Origin: Entophlyctis helioformis
Lineage: Eukaryota; Chytridiomycota; Chytridiomycetes; Chytridiales; Chytriomycetaceae
Assembly (NCBI GenBank): GCA_025526915.1
Contig: JAHLKH010000122.1
Coordinates: forward strand, 1 to 64,000
Reading direction: 5' to 3'
DNA: 64,000 bases
A model generated the notes under the pieces. The model did not search any database, was not told the origin of the DNA, and saw nothing but the letters and a program-made list of their open reading frames with translations. The translations under genes and the position numbers were made by a program. How positions within the stretch are numbered: the stretch's first letter is position 1; the number at the start of each line of letters is the position of its first letter. Positions 32,179 through 49,147 of the stretch are shown in pieces.

Positions 32179-34126
32179 CTACGGCTTCTCGACAAGGTAC
32201 AGCACAAACTTGGAGCCGTTGACCTCCTGCTCCTCCTCGGTGATGACCTTGGCGCCAGACGCCTTGGCCGTGGCAGGCAGGAACGCCTGCTTGAGGTAGC
32301 GCGTCAGCGTCGCCTCCTGTGCGGGGATCATGGTCGACAGCTGGTCGTCCGGGTCGGTCGTGAGAGCGTAGTAGTAGAGCACCTCGTCCGTCGGCTGGAG
32401 AGCAGCCTTCTTGCGGAGACGCTGCACGCGGTTGACGACCTCGCGGGCAAGTCCCTCTTGGATGAGGCCAACGTCGAGCGTCGTGTCCAGAATGACGAGC
32501 ACGTCGTTGGTCGACTGCGCAAAGTAGCCGCCGTGGCTGTCGTCAAAGTAGCGCGTGACCTGGAGCTCCTCGGTCGTGAGCTCAAAGCCCTCGACCGTGA
32601 TCTTGTCCGTGGCCAGGAACTGCTTGATGGCGTCCTTGCCCACGTTGGGCAGCGCGTTGCGGATCTTGGTGGCGTCCTTCTTGAACTTGGTGCCGAGCGC
32701 CTTGGCGTCTGCAACGAGCTTGTACTTGACGCCGTACGACTCCTCCTCGGCCGTGACCGTGACGGTGCGGATGTTCATCTCCTCCACCACGTACGACTCG
32801 AGTGACTTGATGTCCTTGTGGTACTGGACATCCGGCGTGATGATGATGAGCTCGCGGCATGGCGTCTTGAGCGACAGCGTCTGCTGCTCGCGGATGACAC
32901 GGCCGAGCTCAATGACGGTCTGCATGCGGCCAACGGCGCGCTCAATGTCGTCGTTGAAGTACTCCTGCTTGACCTCGGGGTAGAGCAAAAAGTGCACACT
33001 GCGCGTGTCCTCGGTGCTGGGGGGCAGGCACTTGCGGAGGTTCTGGTACATGGTCTCGGTGATGAAGGGCGTGAAGGCGGCCTGCAAGACAGACGGCGTG
33101 GGTCAGCCATGTAGACACAAGGCAAGTGGCAGACGCAGGCAGCAGAGGACAGATAGCTGACGGGATAGGCGGGCAAGAAGGGCGGGCAAGAAGGACGTAC
33201 CATGAGACGGCAGAGCGTAAAGAGCACCTCAAAGAGCACGTTGAGAGCGCGCAGGGCATCGGCAGGGCCGTTCTCGCCCTTCAGACGCTTGCGGTTGAAG
33301 CGCACGTACCAGTTGGTGAGCGTGTCAATGAGCTTGAGGAGGCGGGGCGTGACCGTGTACAGACGGTAGGCTGGGGGCAGGCCGCAAAGGCAGAAGCACA
33401 CGCGCGTCAGCCAAGACAAGAGCAGAACGGCGCGCGACGCGCACTGGCCTCACCTGTCATCTCCTCCTTGACAAACTTGATGAGCGACTGGGTCGAGGCG
33501 AGGATCCAGATGTCCATGACGTTCTGCTCCTTGGTGAGGTCCAGGTGCGGGTTGTAGACAAAGTCCAGGTTGTGCTCCTAGAGACGCATGGATGCATGCA
33601 TGCCGGACAAGGTGAGCAAGGGATGCTCAAAGGTGATGGCAAGCAGCGGTGCGCAGGCCGCACGTCGTCATGCATGATCGCACCTTCTTGAGGAGGGCAA
33701 GCTGGGCAAAGAAGAAGCGGTAGGCGTTGTACCACGGCAGCATGACCTTGCTGATCATGTCCTTGACCGACTCCTCGCGGAAGCGGACGTTCTCGGCACG
33801 CACGGCAGGCGAGGTGATGAGGTAGAGACTGTCGCGTGGCAGCAGGGTGAGCACAGCGGGCACAGTGGGCAGTGCGGGCGGTCGTGCACGGCATGCTTAC
33901 CGAAGAACATCGGCACCGTACGCATTCAGGATGTGGTTGGGGTCGGGGTAGTTCTTGAGACTCTTGCTCATCTTCTTGCCGTCGCTGGAAGCCAATAGTG
34001 CGGTCAGACAGAGTCGTGCACACGGACCCACAGCCAGAACGCGAGACTTACGCAGCGAGAATGAGACCGTTGACGATGAGGTTCTTCCAGGCAGGCTTGT
34101 CAAAGAGATGGGTCGACAGAACCATG

Positions 34127-34158
<32 letters not shown>

Positions 34159-36659
34159 GCCCTCGGCAATAAAGTCGGCAGGGAAGGTGCGCTCGAACTT
34201 GTCCTTGTTCTCAAAGGGATAGTGCTGCTGGGCGTAGGGCATGCTGTGTCGAGGGAAGACGCGCGTGTCAGGCTCGCTCACTCACTCACTCACTCTGGCA
34301 CGAGCAACGAGCAAATCAGAGCAGAGAGAGAGAGAGAGAGAAGCATGCACGCACCTGCCAGACTCGAACCAGCAGTCAAAGACCTCGGACACACGCTTGA
34401 GGTTGCCCTTGCCCGTCTTGGACGGGATGGTGATGTGGTCGATGCTGTCACGGTGGAGATCGGTCAGGCCCTTGACGCCAGACAGGTCCTCAAGCTCCTG
34501 GACGGATCCAACGACGACAATCTCCTCAAAGTCCTCGCTGGCCCAGAGCGGGATGGGAGTGCCCCAGTAGCGGTTGCGCGAGATGTTCCAGTCGCGGGCG
34601 TTGGCAAGCCAGTTGTGGAAGCGCTTCTCCTTGATGTTGTCGGGCACCCAGTAGGTCTCGGCGTTGTTCTTGACGAGCTTGTCCTGGATGTTGGCTACAC
34701 GGACGAACCAGCCCGGGATGGCGCGCTGGATGAGAGGCGTGTCCGATCTGCCGAAACGACGCGAACAAGGCCATCAGGGGTCAGCCCATCGCGTGCGGGA
34801 AACAGGGGGATACGCGCAAACAGCAACGATGAGATGGCAGGTACCTGTAGCAGAAGGGGTACGAGTGGAGGTACTGCGTCTGGCGGATGAGACGGCCCTT
34901 GGCCTTGAGATCCTTCTGGATGGGCTTGTCGGCATCCTTGATGTTCATGCCCTTGTAGTCGGGGACGGCGGCAGTGAACGCACCGCTGGCGTCAATGGGG
35001 CAGGGCAGGTCGCGCTCGCCCGTGACGATGCCGTTGGCCATGCAAACACGGTTGTCGTCCTCACCAAAGGCCGGCGCCTGGTGGACGATGCCGGTACCCG
35101 AGTCGTCCGTGACGTACGTGTCCGTGAGAACGACAAACGACTTGGCCTCGCGCTTGGCAAAGTAGTCGAACAGCGGCACGTACTTTGTGCCGGCCAGGTC
35201 GCGGCCCTTGATGCGCTCCAGGATCGTGAACTTTGCCTTCTTGGGGTCCTTGTAGAGGATGTCGAGACGCTTCTCGAGCAGGATCCAGACAGCCTCGGTC
35301 TCGCCGTCCTTGATCTTGACGTACTCAAAGTCGGGGTGCACGCAGAGGGCAAGGTTGGACGGCAGGGTCCAAGGGGTGGTTGTCCAGGCGAGGAACGCGA
35401 CGGACGGGTCCGACTCGAGCGGGAACGTGACGACGACGGCGGGGTCGTTGACGTCCTTGTAGTTGAGGTTGGCCTCAAAGTTGGAGAGGGGGGTGGCAAT
35501 GGCCATGGAGTACGGGAGCACGCGGAAGCCGCGGTAGACCTGGCCCTTTTCGTACAGCTGCTTGAAGACCCACCAGACGGACTCCATGAACGACGTGTTG
35601 AGGGTCTTGTAGTCGTTCTTGAAGTCGATCCAGCGGCCCATGCGGGTGACGGTGCGCTCCCACTCGGAGGCGTAGGTCATGACGATGGATCTGCACTCGG
35701 CGTTGTACTTGTCGATGCCCATGGCGTGCACATCGGCGGGGCTCTTGATGTTGAGCTTCTTGTCGATCTCGTACTCGACGGGCAGACCGTGGGTGTCCCA
35801 GCCGAAGCGACGCTCGACATAGTGGCCGGTCAGGTGGGCGTAGCGGGTGACGACGTCCTATTGGGGGGGGGATGTGCACCAGACAGACGGACGGACAGAC
35901 GGACAGACAGACGGACAGATGGACAGACAGACGGGGCAGGATGAGCAGCGTTAGTCAGAGGATCGCGATGCGACGGAGTCGCGGCAGCCGCACCTTGATG
36001 GTGCCGGCGAGCAGATGGCCGTAGTGGGGCAGGCCGGTGGCAAAGGGCGGGCCGTCGTAGAAGGAGAAGGGCTTGCGGCCCTCGGACAGCTTGACGGAGG
36101 TCTGGAAGGCATCGATCTCCTTCCAGAAGGCGAGCACCTGTTCTTCCTCGGACGGGAAGGAGATGTTTGCCGGGACTGGCGGGGACGCCGCACGAAGAGG
36201 AGGTGATCACGGCGGTTGTTGGTTCGGGTGGTTCGACGGGTGGTTCATAGGCCGGTTGGTTCGACGGGTGGTTGGTTCGGTTAGTAGACGACGGGCAGGT
36301 GGTGCAAGGCAGGCCGATAGGCAGCCCTTTGACAGCACCATAGGCAGACAGACAGACAGACAGACAGACAGACACTTACTGTCGGGAATGGCAGAGTTGG
36401 CAGAGTTGGCAGACATGGCGGCGAGAGCGGCAGGTCGCTTGGCAGGTGGAGCAGACGTTGAGGCAGACGCAGAGGACAAGAAGCGGGCAGACGGCTGGGC
36501 AGACAGACGCAGACGCAGAGGCAGCGGTCGGAGCAGCGGTCGGAGCAGAGACGAGTGGCGGGCGGGTCGAGCGGGTCGGGTGGCAGCAACAGACGCAGAC
36601 GCAGACGCAGAAGCAGAAGCAGCAGTGGAAAGGGCGCTTCGGTGCAGGCCTGCAAACAT
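32179..36659 (-). CDS. ILS1: Isoleucyl-tRNA synthetase, cytosolic type, with possible mitochondrial presequence
   Basis: This class I enzyme charges tRNA-Ile with isoleucine. Present in order are the HIGH-type motif PHYGHLL with PPFATG upstream, the connective/editing domain ([32 protein letters not shown]), [13 protein letters not shown], the [12 protein letters not shown] loop, and the anticodon-binding and C-terminal domains ending YLVEKP. About ten short introns interrupt it. The conventional start is the ATG at 36416 ([12 protein letters not shown]). The same exon stays open upstream to an ATG at 36659, adding 81 residues rich in Ala, Ser, Arg and Leu with no Asp or Glu, ending near ARFLSSAS. 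That looks like a mitochondrial targeting sequence. The gene is divergent from telomerase, with 72 bp between the outermost ATGs. Confidence 0.95.
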
Positions 36660-36782
36660 CAACTGAGCGGGAAGATCGTTTTGGTGCGGCGACGTCCACG
36701 TCTATGAAGGCGACTACCAGCGTCCACGTCTATGAAGGCGACGGCCAAGGCGAGCATGTCTACGTCTATGAAGGCGGCGTCC
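36660..36782. promoter_or_regulatory. Very short divergent region between isoleucyl-tRNA synthetase and TERT, with ATG-bearing repeats
   Basis: GTCCACGTCTATGAAGGCGA occurs at about 36693-36712 and again near 36721-36740, with a diverged third copy near 36758-36775. Each copy carries an ATG: 36704 (out of the TERT frame), 36732 and 36768 (both in frame). The region must serve as the upstream region of both genes, and the repeats multiply possible TERT starts. Confidence 0.6.
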
Positions 36783-39700
36783 ATGGACACACCGCCCGCC
36801 GTGCTGCTGCTGCTGTGCCAGGCCAGCGGCGACAGAGCCGTGCGGTCGCTGCGAGCCCACCTGCGGCATCTGCGGCATCTGCAGGCTGCCACCAACAGCG
36901 ACACGGCCACCAACAGCGACTGCGACACCAACAGCGACTGCGACGACCCGCCCGAGCTCGCGCGTCTGCTCGACTCCACGTTCGTCGTGGCTGCTCCCGC
37001 AGGCACTGGCGGCCGCGTGCTCGTCGCGCCGCGCTCCGACCGCGACCGCGACCTGGCCCAGGCCGACGTGCGTCTCGCTGCGTCTCGCTGCGTCTCGCTG
37101 CGTGCCCGCCCCTCGCTGACATTGCTGGCATCGCCCCATCGCCAGATTGTGCACCTGCAGATCCAGCGCATGCTCAAGACCGGATCGTCCAACATCCTCG
37201 CGCTGGGCTTCAACAAGGCATGCCGCGCTGCCTCGCATCTGTCTGCCGGCCGCCCTGTCCCTCTGCCCGTCCAGCTCACACCCATGCACGCCATCAGAGG
37301 TCCGGCCAGACCATCGCTCCCATGTCCGGGACCTACAGCCTCGACGTCTACTTTCCAAACTCGATCGTCGACCTGCTCAAGACGCCCGCTTGGTGCCTGC
37401 TGCTCGAGAGGATCGGCGATGCGGCCATGATGCACCTGCTGGGCTCCACAAGCCTCTTTTCGCAGCTGCCCAACGGCTGCGTCTTCCAGCTGACTGGTTC
37501 GTCTGGTCGCCCGCTCCTCTCCTTTCGCGCCGTGCACCAGCTCGCTGACTGGCCGACTGGCTGACTGGCTGACTGGCTGCTTGGATGGCATCTCTATGCC
37601 ATGCAGGCACGCCTCTGGGAGAGCTAAACACGCTCAACGTCACGCTCCCAATGCCTACGCTCGTTGACCGCTGCCTGCCGCTGCTCAAGGCCAAGCGGAA
37701 ACGGCGGCGCGCTTCAAAGCAGAGCAACAGCGCGTCGGCTGTTCCAATGGATGTCGACCTGCCGGCAGATGGGCCAGCTGGTGCACCGGCAGATGGGCAT
37801 GCAATGGATGTCGATCAGCCTGCAGTGAATGGGCAGAACGCTCCGGGACCTGCTGCAGGCAACACGGGGAGAAAGCGACAGATGTCAGAGGATCCAATGG
37901 GCACCGAAAACGAAGCCCGTCCAAACAAGCGTGTCTGTGCCAAGGCACGCCACCACGTCGTGAGCCGGATCAAGCCGTCCAATGTCATAATCCCGTGGTC
38001 AAGCGTCTTCTATGGCAGTCCGTCATTAACCAACAAGCGGCGTCTGCGTGCTGGCTTTCCAAACAAGCGTACGTTTGCCTGTCAATGGCTTGTCCTGCAT
38101 GCGATCTGGCCTCCAATCTGACTGGCACGCATTGCTCTCCAGACGTGCTGAGTCTCTTGGATGGGGACAACAAGGCCATCCACAAGAGCCTTCTTTGCGC
38201 CATGTTTCCACTTGAGCTGCGACTGCAAAGCCCGCTGCTCTCCTGTTCTGGCTCTGCCGGGCCTGCAGCTTTGCCCGGAGACAAGCCATTGCGGCAGCCA
38301 TCACCAGACGCGTTGTCTACAAAGGCATCATGGCGTCTCAAGGCTCTTGCTCCGTTGATCGACAAGATGATGCACAATGTCAAGACATGCAACTTTGACG
38401 CTCTACTCAACAAATACTGTCCGATGCCCTTGAACGAGATGCTCGAGGTGCGTCTTGCTCATCATGGCTCTGCTGCAGTACAACTGTTGGCTGATCAAGA
38501 CGGCATGGTAAAGGATCCAAGCAAGAACACCATGGCGCTGTGTGTGGATCACAAGCAGGTACGGCCGTGTGGCATGCGCCGATTGCCAACCAGCCATCGT
38601 CTGACTGCACCATATCTCCATGACAGGTTGGATCGTTCATCAAGTCTGTCGTTCGCAACATTGTCCCAAAAGCGTTTTGGGGAAGCATGGACAATCGCGC
38701 CGTCATCTTTGCCTGTATGTTGGCATTGACTGTCGTCGATGCATTGATGCCTCATTGCAGTCTTTCGACTCATGCGCTTCATTCGGAAACGTCAGCCATC
38801 CAGCAGGCAGTCATGTTGCGACGGTATGAGACGCTGTCCCTCCAAAACCTTGTCAAGGGCATCAAGGCAAGTGTTCACGCAGCGAGGACTCCACGGACGC
38901 GACTCTGCTAGCACACTCCTAGCCATCTCACACCTTCTGTGCAGATCAAGGAGATGGCGTGGCTCGAGTGCAGCGCCAAACCAGCCAAACACGTGTCGAC
39001 ATGCGAGATGGAAAAGCGGCGCGAGATGCTGTACCAGTTTCTGTACTGGCTCTTCTCCAGCGTTGTCGTTTCGCTTGTCAAGGTGTGCGCTGCACAGACT
39101 GCGCAAGCAGTGTCTTTGTCACGACGCTGCTGGAGCTCACTGACGACTTGCTGGACAGAACAACTTTTATGCGACAGAAACAGCCATCTACAAGCACCGC
39201 GTGGTGTACTTTCGTCATGCCGTCTGGTGGCGTATCCGCAAGCCGCTCCTTGCCTTGCACATGGACAATGTCCTGAAGCCCATCAGCAACGTATGCACGC
39301 CAAGCACGGCTGCCCGATGGTGGCTGGAGGGGCTGACGGATGTGTGCACGACAGGCCGAGGTTGCATCGCTGTTGAAGACGAAGCAGGCTCTTGGATATT
39401 CGTATCTGCGATTCCTGCCGAAAGAGTCGGGTGCTCGGCCCATTACCAACCTGGGTCGAAGGCCTACTTCACATGCAAGTACCATATGGCATGCCCGGCA
39501 CGGATCTGGCTGCCGTGTGTTCCAATCCAACTCACGCCGATTGCAATGACGAGTAGGATTGGAAGGACCTGGACCTGACGCCTGAGCAGATCAGTGGCTT
39601 GGCTTGCTCGATGCCCAAAGCATGGGGTGGGTTCAAGTCCATCAACCAGGTGCTGGCCAAAGCGCATCATGTTCTCGCATACGAAAGGGTGGGTGCGGTC

Positions 39701-41723
39701 GCATGGTATGCCACGCCACGTCGTGTGGTGCTGATCCATGCATGGGCAGGCGCAGCAAAGCGAGTTCATGGCTGGATCTGCGCTCGGCAGCGATGACATT
39801 TACGCGCAGCTCAAGGCGTTCAAGAGGCGTCTTCTGCCCTATGGCAATTCCACGTAAGAGCCGAGCGAACTTGCCACGGCTGCCTGCCTGCCTGCCCGCC
39901 TGCCCGCCTGGACTTGCCATGTCTGACCGTCTGGTCTGCGACATCTGGAAACAGGATTCCACGGCTGTACTGCTGCAAGGTGGACATTGAGAAATGCTAC
40001 GACACCATCAACCAAACAACGCTCGTGGGCGTGTTCGACACGTTTATTCGAGACACCGAGTACCTCCTGCAAAAGTATACGGTCGTCTATCCGTATGCCG
40101 GGAAGCTGCGGCGGCTGTTCAAGATGCGCGCGCGATCGTCAGGTGAATACGTCGCCGACTCTATCGGATGGCTGTGCGAGTGGCTGTGCGAGTTGTTGAC
40201 CATGACACGCAGGCGACATACAGGCGTTTGTCGAGATTGCCAACGAGCTTTCTACCACGCTGCGCAACGCTGCGCTGGCCGACCAGGTTGTGTACGGGCT
40301 TGAAGAGCAGGCGGCCATACGCGACCTCCTTGTCTCGCACATCCAGCACAACATCATCAAGATCGGCAACACGTTCTACCGGCAATGCGTGGGCATCCCG
40401 CAGGGTTCCAAAGTGTCGACTATGCTCTGCTCAATCCTGTATGCGCATTTCGAGCATGCCCATCTCAGGCCGCTCATTGCTGGCAACCCGCAGTCGCTGC
40501 TGCTGCGATACGTGGACGACTTTCTGTTTGTATCGACGTCCAAAGAGACGGTCGAGCGGTTTATGCAAGTCATGCACCAATGTAGGGGCCGTCTTGAGGT
40601 TGCGGCGTGTGCTCTGCAGAGACCTGACGCGCTTTCCTTGGTCTGAACGGCAGCCTTTCCCGAGTATGGGTGCAAGATCAATCCGGCCAAGACGCTCACC
40701 AACTTTCCTGCACGGCTGGGCAGTGTCGACATCAAGTCGGTGACAGGAGGTAGCACGACCCGGTGGCCTTTCTGACGGTCGTGAACTGACCGGCCGTGCC
40801 ATTTTGGACAGAGTTTCCATGGTGTGGCATTACCATTGATCTCGAGTCGCTGCAAGTCAAGGCACAGCAGCTCAAGATCCACAAGACATGCAGTAAGATG
40901 GCACATCCAGCGGCATGCTGAAGCGCGAACACGAGCGGCCGACTGACCTGCTCTGATGCGATAGGCGTTGGCGACACGCTCACGATTGACGTATCGCGAC
41001 AGCCCGGCCAGCAACTGCGAGCCAAGCTGTTCCAGTAAGCAGCGCAGCCATTGCAGGGGTGCCGTCGTTGACGATCGCGGCTGACTCGCAGTGGCAGATA
41101 CGTCAAGGCCAAGTGCCACCCCATGTATCTCGACACGTCGCTCAACAGCCCTCGCACGGTGCTTGTCAACATCTACAGCTCGTACTATGCGGCCGCCATC
41201 CGGTTCAACGTGAGTCTGCGGCTGTGCTTTACGGATCCCAAGCATTCCAACAACGGATTCGTTGCCAGTTGAGTGTCCCTGTGCCGCTATGTTTGGATGG
41301 CTAGATGACTGCGAACTGTGACGAGTGCCGGTTGCTGATGGCTTGGCACGCGACACGCAGGGATAGTTGGCGAGGCCATTACGTTTGGGCTCGTTGTGTT
41401 CCGCAGCCGCGCCAAGTCCAACATTGCTGTCAAGCATGGCTGTGCATTCAAGCTGCCCTCTGAGGAGATCTTGGCGTGGGTTTTGTGCAGCTGTGATGGA
41501 TGATGCCCAGCCGGTGCATGCAGACTGACAGTGGATGGAACTGTGCAGGCTTGGGTGGCAGGCGTTCATGGATGTTCTTGGACGACGGCGAGCGTCGGGC
41601 GACGAGCTCATGCGGCTGTTGCGCAAGGCTGCCCGCAGCGTGCCCGCGACCAAGGCGCAGCAGATCCGCAAGTACGAGATCCAGGCTGCGGCGCGTCCAG
41701 CATTCCAGCACATTGCGTTTTGA
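36732..41723 (+). CDS. TERT: Telomerase reverse transcriptase
   Basis: TERT is the catalytic subunit of telomerase and copies the telomerase RNA onto chromosome ends. About 15 short introns split it. An N-terminal TEN-like domain is visible (SSNILALGFNK, YFPNSIVDLLKTPAWCLLLE, RIGDAAMMHLL). The RNA-binding region has RRYETLSLQNLVKGIK and the T motif (FLYWLFSSVVVSLVK joined to NNFYATETAIYKHRVVYFRH). Reverse transcriptase motifs follow: 1 (LRFLPKESGARPITN), A (CKVDIEKCYD), B' (QCVGIPQGSKVSTMLCSILY), C (LLRYVDDFLFVS), D (FPEYGCKINPAKT) and E (EFPWCGITID). The catalytic Asp of A and the Asp pair of C are intact. Exon 2 (37146-37217) appears to end in a GC donor. Starts at 36732 and 36783 are both possible. 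The C-terminal extension ends RPAFQHIAF. Confidence 0.95.
37070..37100 (+). repeat. Three 10-bp repeats directly after a TERT 5' splice site
   Basis: CGTCTCGCTG is repeated three times immediately after the exon 1 donor (GAC|GTG at 37068). It belongs to the intron-borne decamer pattern described in the findings. Confidence 0.85.
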
Positions 41724-41873
41724 CATGAATGTATTCGACAAGCACGTCCAGCAATGCATGCCACACCTGCGATCGATTCATGGTTACTTGATGGGAAGGG
41801 GCTTGTGACGGGCTGCGTTGGGAAGGCGTGGCTGGTGTCGGATAGAAAGTAAGGAGCGGATGCGGCAGTGGGA

Positions 41874-46582
<4,709 letters not shown>

Positions 46583-46703
46583 GCGACGCAGTGTTGGTTG
46601 TGTGTTCAGATTGAAACTTGACATTTCGAATTTCAAATTCCTGATTCCAAAGTGGCGTTTTTGGGTTGGGCTGCTTCCGTGTGGTTCCCCTCACGCAGCA
46701 AAC

Positions 46704-47276
46704 ATGGGTTCCTCGTGTGAGTGCGCCGTGCGACAGTGCGAGTGCGAGTGCGAGTGCGAGTGTGTGGCGGCGTGTGCGACAGGCGACTCACCACAGACAT
46801 GCATTCATGGCCACTATGCATATGCATATCACACACCACTACACCTATGCATATGCACACACACCACTACACCTATGCACACCAACCAACGCATGATCAG
46901 TCCGCCTCCTGTATGTCCTGAGGCCCTTTATCGCCCTCATGCCCGAGGTCACCTCGCCCGACCGCAAGGTGCGTCTGTCTGTCTCGGTGCTGTCTGTGTG
47001 CTGTCTCACGCTGTCTGTGTGCCGTCTCTTTCCCCCTGCCAACCGCCCCCCCGCCCCGCCCCATGCCGCCCCACCGCTTCCACAGCCAGCCTGCCAGCCA
47101 GCCAGCCGTTGACGCCGCCAGGAGCGAGCACAGAATCAGCGTCTGTTGTGCAGGCAGGCAGGCAGGCTTGGCTGCCTCTGCTGCCTCTGCTGGCTTGGCT
47201 GTGCTGGCTTCTGTCTGTCTGCCTCTTTCTGTCTGCCTGTCTCTGCCTGCCTGCATTGTCCGCTCCCCTGCTCCCC

Positions 47277-47313
<37 letters not shown>

Positions 47314-49147
47314 ATCTGCACTGTCGTGGCGAGACGCCCTCGCTGACCCACTTGACTGGCCGCGGTCGGTCGTCTTGTTGCGCCTCGTTTGCTCGCTCGC
47401 TCTCTCGCTCGTGTCGCTGCTGTTGCCGCACACACAACCAACAACCGCGCACACACACACACACACACACAACCACACACACACACACACACATACTATC
47501 TCTCTGCATTCGCCGCCCGCAGGTCCAGTTCCGGGAAAAGGTCATGTGGACGGCCATCACCCTCTTCATCTTCCTTGTCTGCTCGCAGATCCCGCTGTAC
47601 GGCATCATGTCCTCGGACTCGTCCGACCCCATGTACTGGATGCGTGTCATCCTCGCCTCCAACCGTGGCACCCTCATGGAGCTCGGCATCACGCCCATCA
47701 TCACCTCGGGCATGATCATGCAGCTGCTGGCTGGTGCAAACATCATCGAGGTCGACTACTCGCTCAAGGAGGACCGTGCCCTCTTTTCCGGTGCCCAGAA
47801 GCGTGCGTCTGTCTAGTTGTCCATCTTTGTCCATCCGTCTGGCTGTGCACCTGTTGCCTATCTGTCCTTTGGTGCACACGCGTCTAACCACTTGCTATCT
47901 CGCTCTCGCTATCTCGCTCTCCATCCCGCTCTCTCTCGTTCCATACGATCGCCAGTCTTTGCCATGGTCATTGCCATTGGCCAGGCTACCGTCTCGGTCT
48001 GGTCCGGTGTTTACGGTGACCCCAAGGACATTGGTGCCGGCATTGCCCTCCTCCTCGTGCTCCAGCTCTGCGTCGCCGCCCTCATCACCATGCTTCTCGA
48101 CGAGCTCCTGCAGAAGGGCTACGGTCTCGGCTCCGGTATCTCGCTCTTCATTGCCACCAACATTTGCGAGAACATTGTCTGGAAGGCCTTCTCTCCCACC
48201 ACCTACAACACCGGTCGCGGTATGTTGTGACGCTCGTGTTGCGCGTGATGCGCGTGTTCATGATCAGTGTCTCATGCTCTTTCTGCTGTCCATCTGTTGT
48301 CCATCTGCCGTCGTCCATGGGTTGAACTCCTCTTGCACCGCATGCAGGCACCGAGTTTGAGGGCGCTGTCGTTTCCCTCTTCCACCTGCTCTTCACCCGC
48401 AAGGACAAGCTCCGCGCTTTCAAGGAGGCCATGTACCGCGGCAACCTGCCCAACCTGACCAACCTGCTCTCGACCGTCCTCGTCTTCGCCGTCGTCATCT
48501 ACCTCCAGGGCTTCCGCGTCGAGATCCCCGTCAAGTCCAACAAGATGCGCGGCCAGCAGGGCTCGTACCCCATCAAGCTCTTCTACACCTCGAACATGCC
48601 CATCATGCTCCAGTCGGCCCTCGTGTCCAACATCTTCTTCATCTCGCAGCTCCTCTACAAGCGCTTCCCCGAGAACTTCCTCGTCCGTCTGCTCGGTGTC
48701 TGGAAGAACGCCGAGGGTGTCCCCCAGGAGTTTGCCACGTCTGGCTTTGCCTACTACATCTCGCCGCCCCAGAGCCTCGCTGTCGCGTTCAAGGACCCGA
48801 TCCACTTTATCGTGTACGTGACGTTTATGCTCACGGCCTGCGCTCTCTTCTCCAAGACCTGGATCGAGGTGTCGGGCTCGTCGCCCCGCGATGTCGCCAA
48901 GCAGCTCAAGGACCAGCAGCTCGTCATCCGCGGCCACCGCGAGGGCTCCATGTACAAGGAGCTCAAGCGCGTCATCCCCACTGCTGCTGCCTTTGGCGGT
49001 CTCTGCATTGGCGCGCTCTCTGTGGCCGCCGATCTGCTTGGCGCCATTGGCTCGGGCACTGGTATCCTGCTCGCCGTGACGATCATCTACCAGTACTTTG
49101 AGATCTTTGTCAAGGAGCAGCACGAGGAGGGCGCTGTTCTCTTCTAA
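46704..49147 (+). CDS. SEC61A: Sec61 alpha, ER protein-conducting channel
   Basis: Sec61 alpha forms the translocon pore that moves proteins into and across the ER membrane. Exons 46704-46716, 46901-46968, 47523-47802, 47956-48219 and 48348-49147 close in phase and give 474 residues; human Sec61A has 476. Matches are near-exact to the family: [116 protein letters not shown] and [11 protein letters not shown]. Ten membrane helices are expected. The start is the only ATG whose 13-nt exon splices (T|GTGAGT) into the conserved frame, giving [14 protein letters not shown]. Codon use is strongly C/G-ending, as expected for a highly expressed gene. The preceding DBP2 stop is 121 bp upstream. Confidence 0.97.
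47280..47493. repeat. 34-base poly-C run and CA microsatellite inside SEC61A intron 2
   Basis: Positions 47280-47313 are 34 consecutive C. A CA-rich tract (interrupted by AACC) runs 47449-47493, 30 bp before the acceptor of exon 3. The C run would give a G tract on the opposite strand, and on the RNA a long C tract able to bind poly(C)-binding proteins. Confidence 0.95.

Noticed and set aside
34357..34380. GGTTCGAGTC-like tRNA T-arm on the minus strand
   Set aside because: It is codons for DCWFESG of isoleucyl-tRNA synthetase; no acceptor stem or anticodon arm fits around it.
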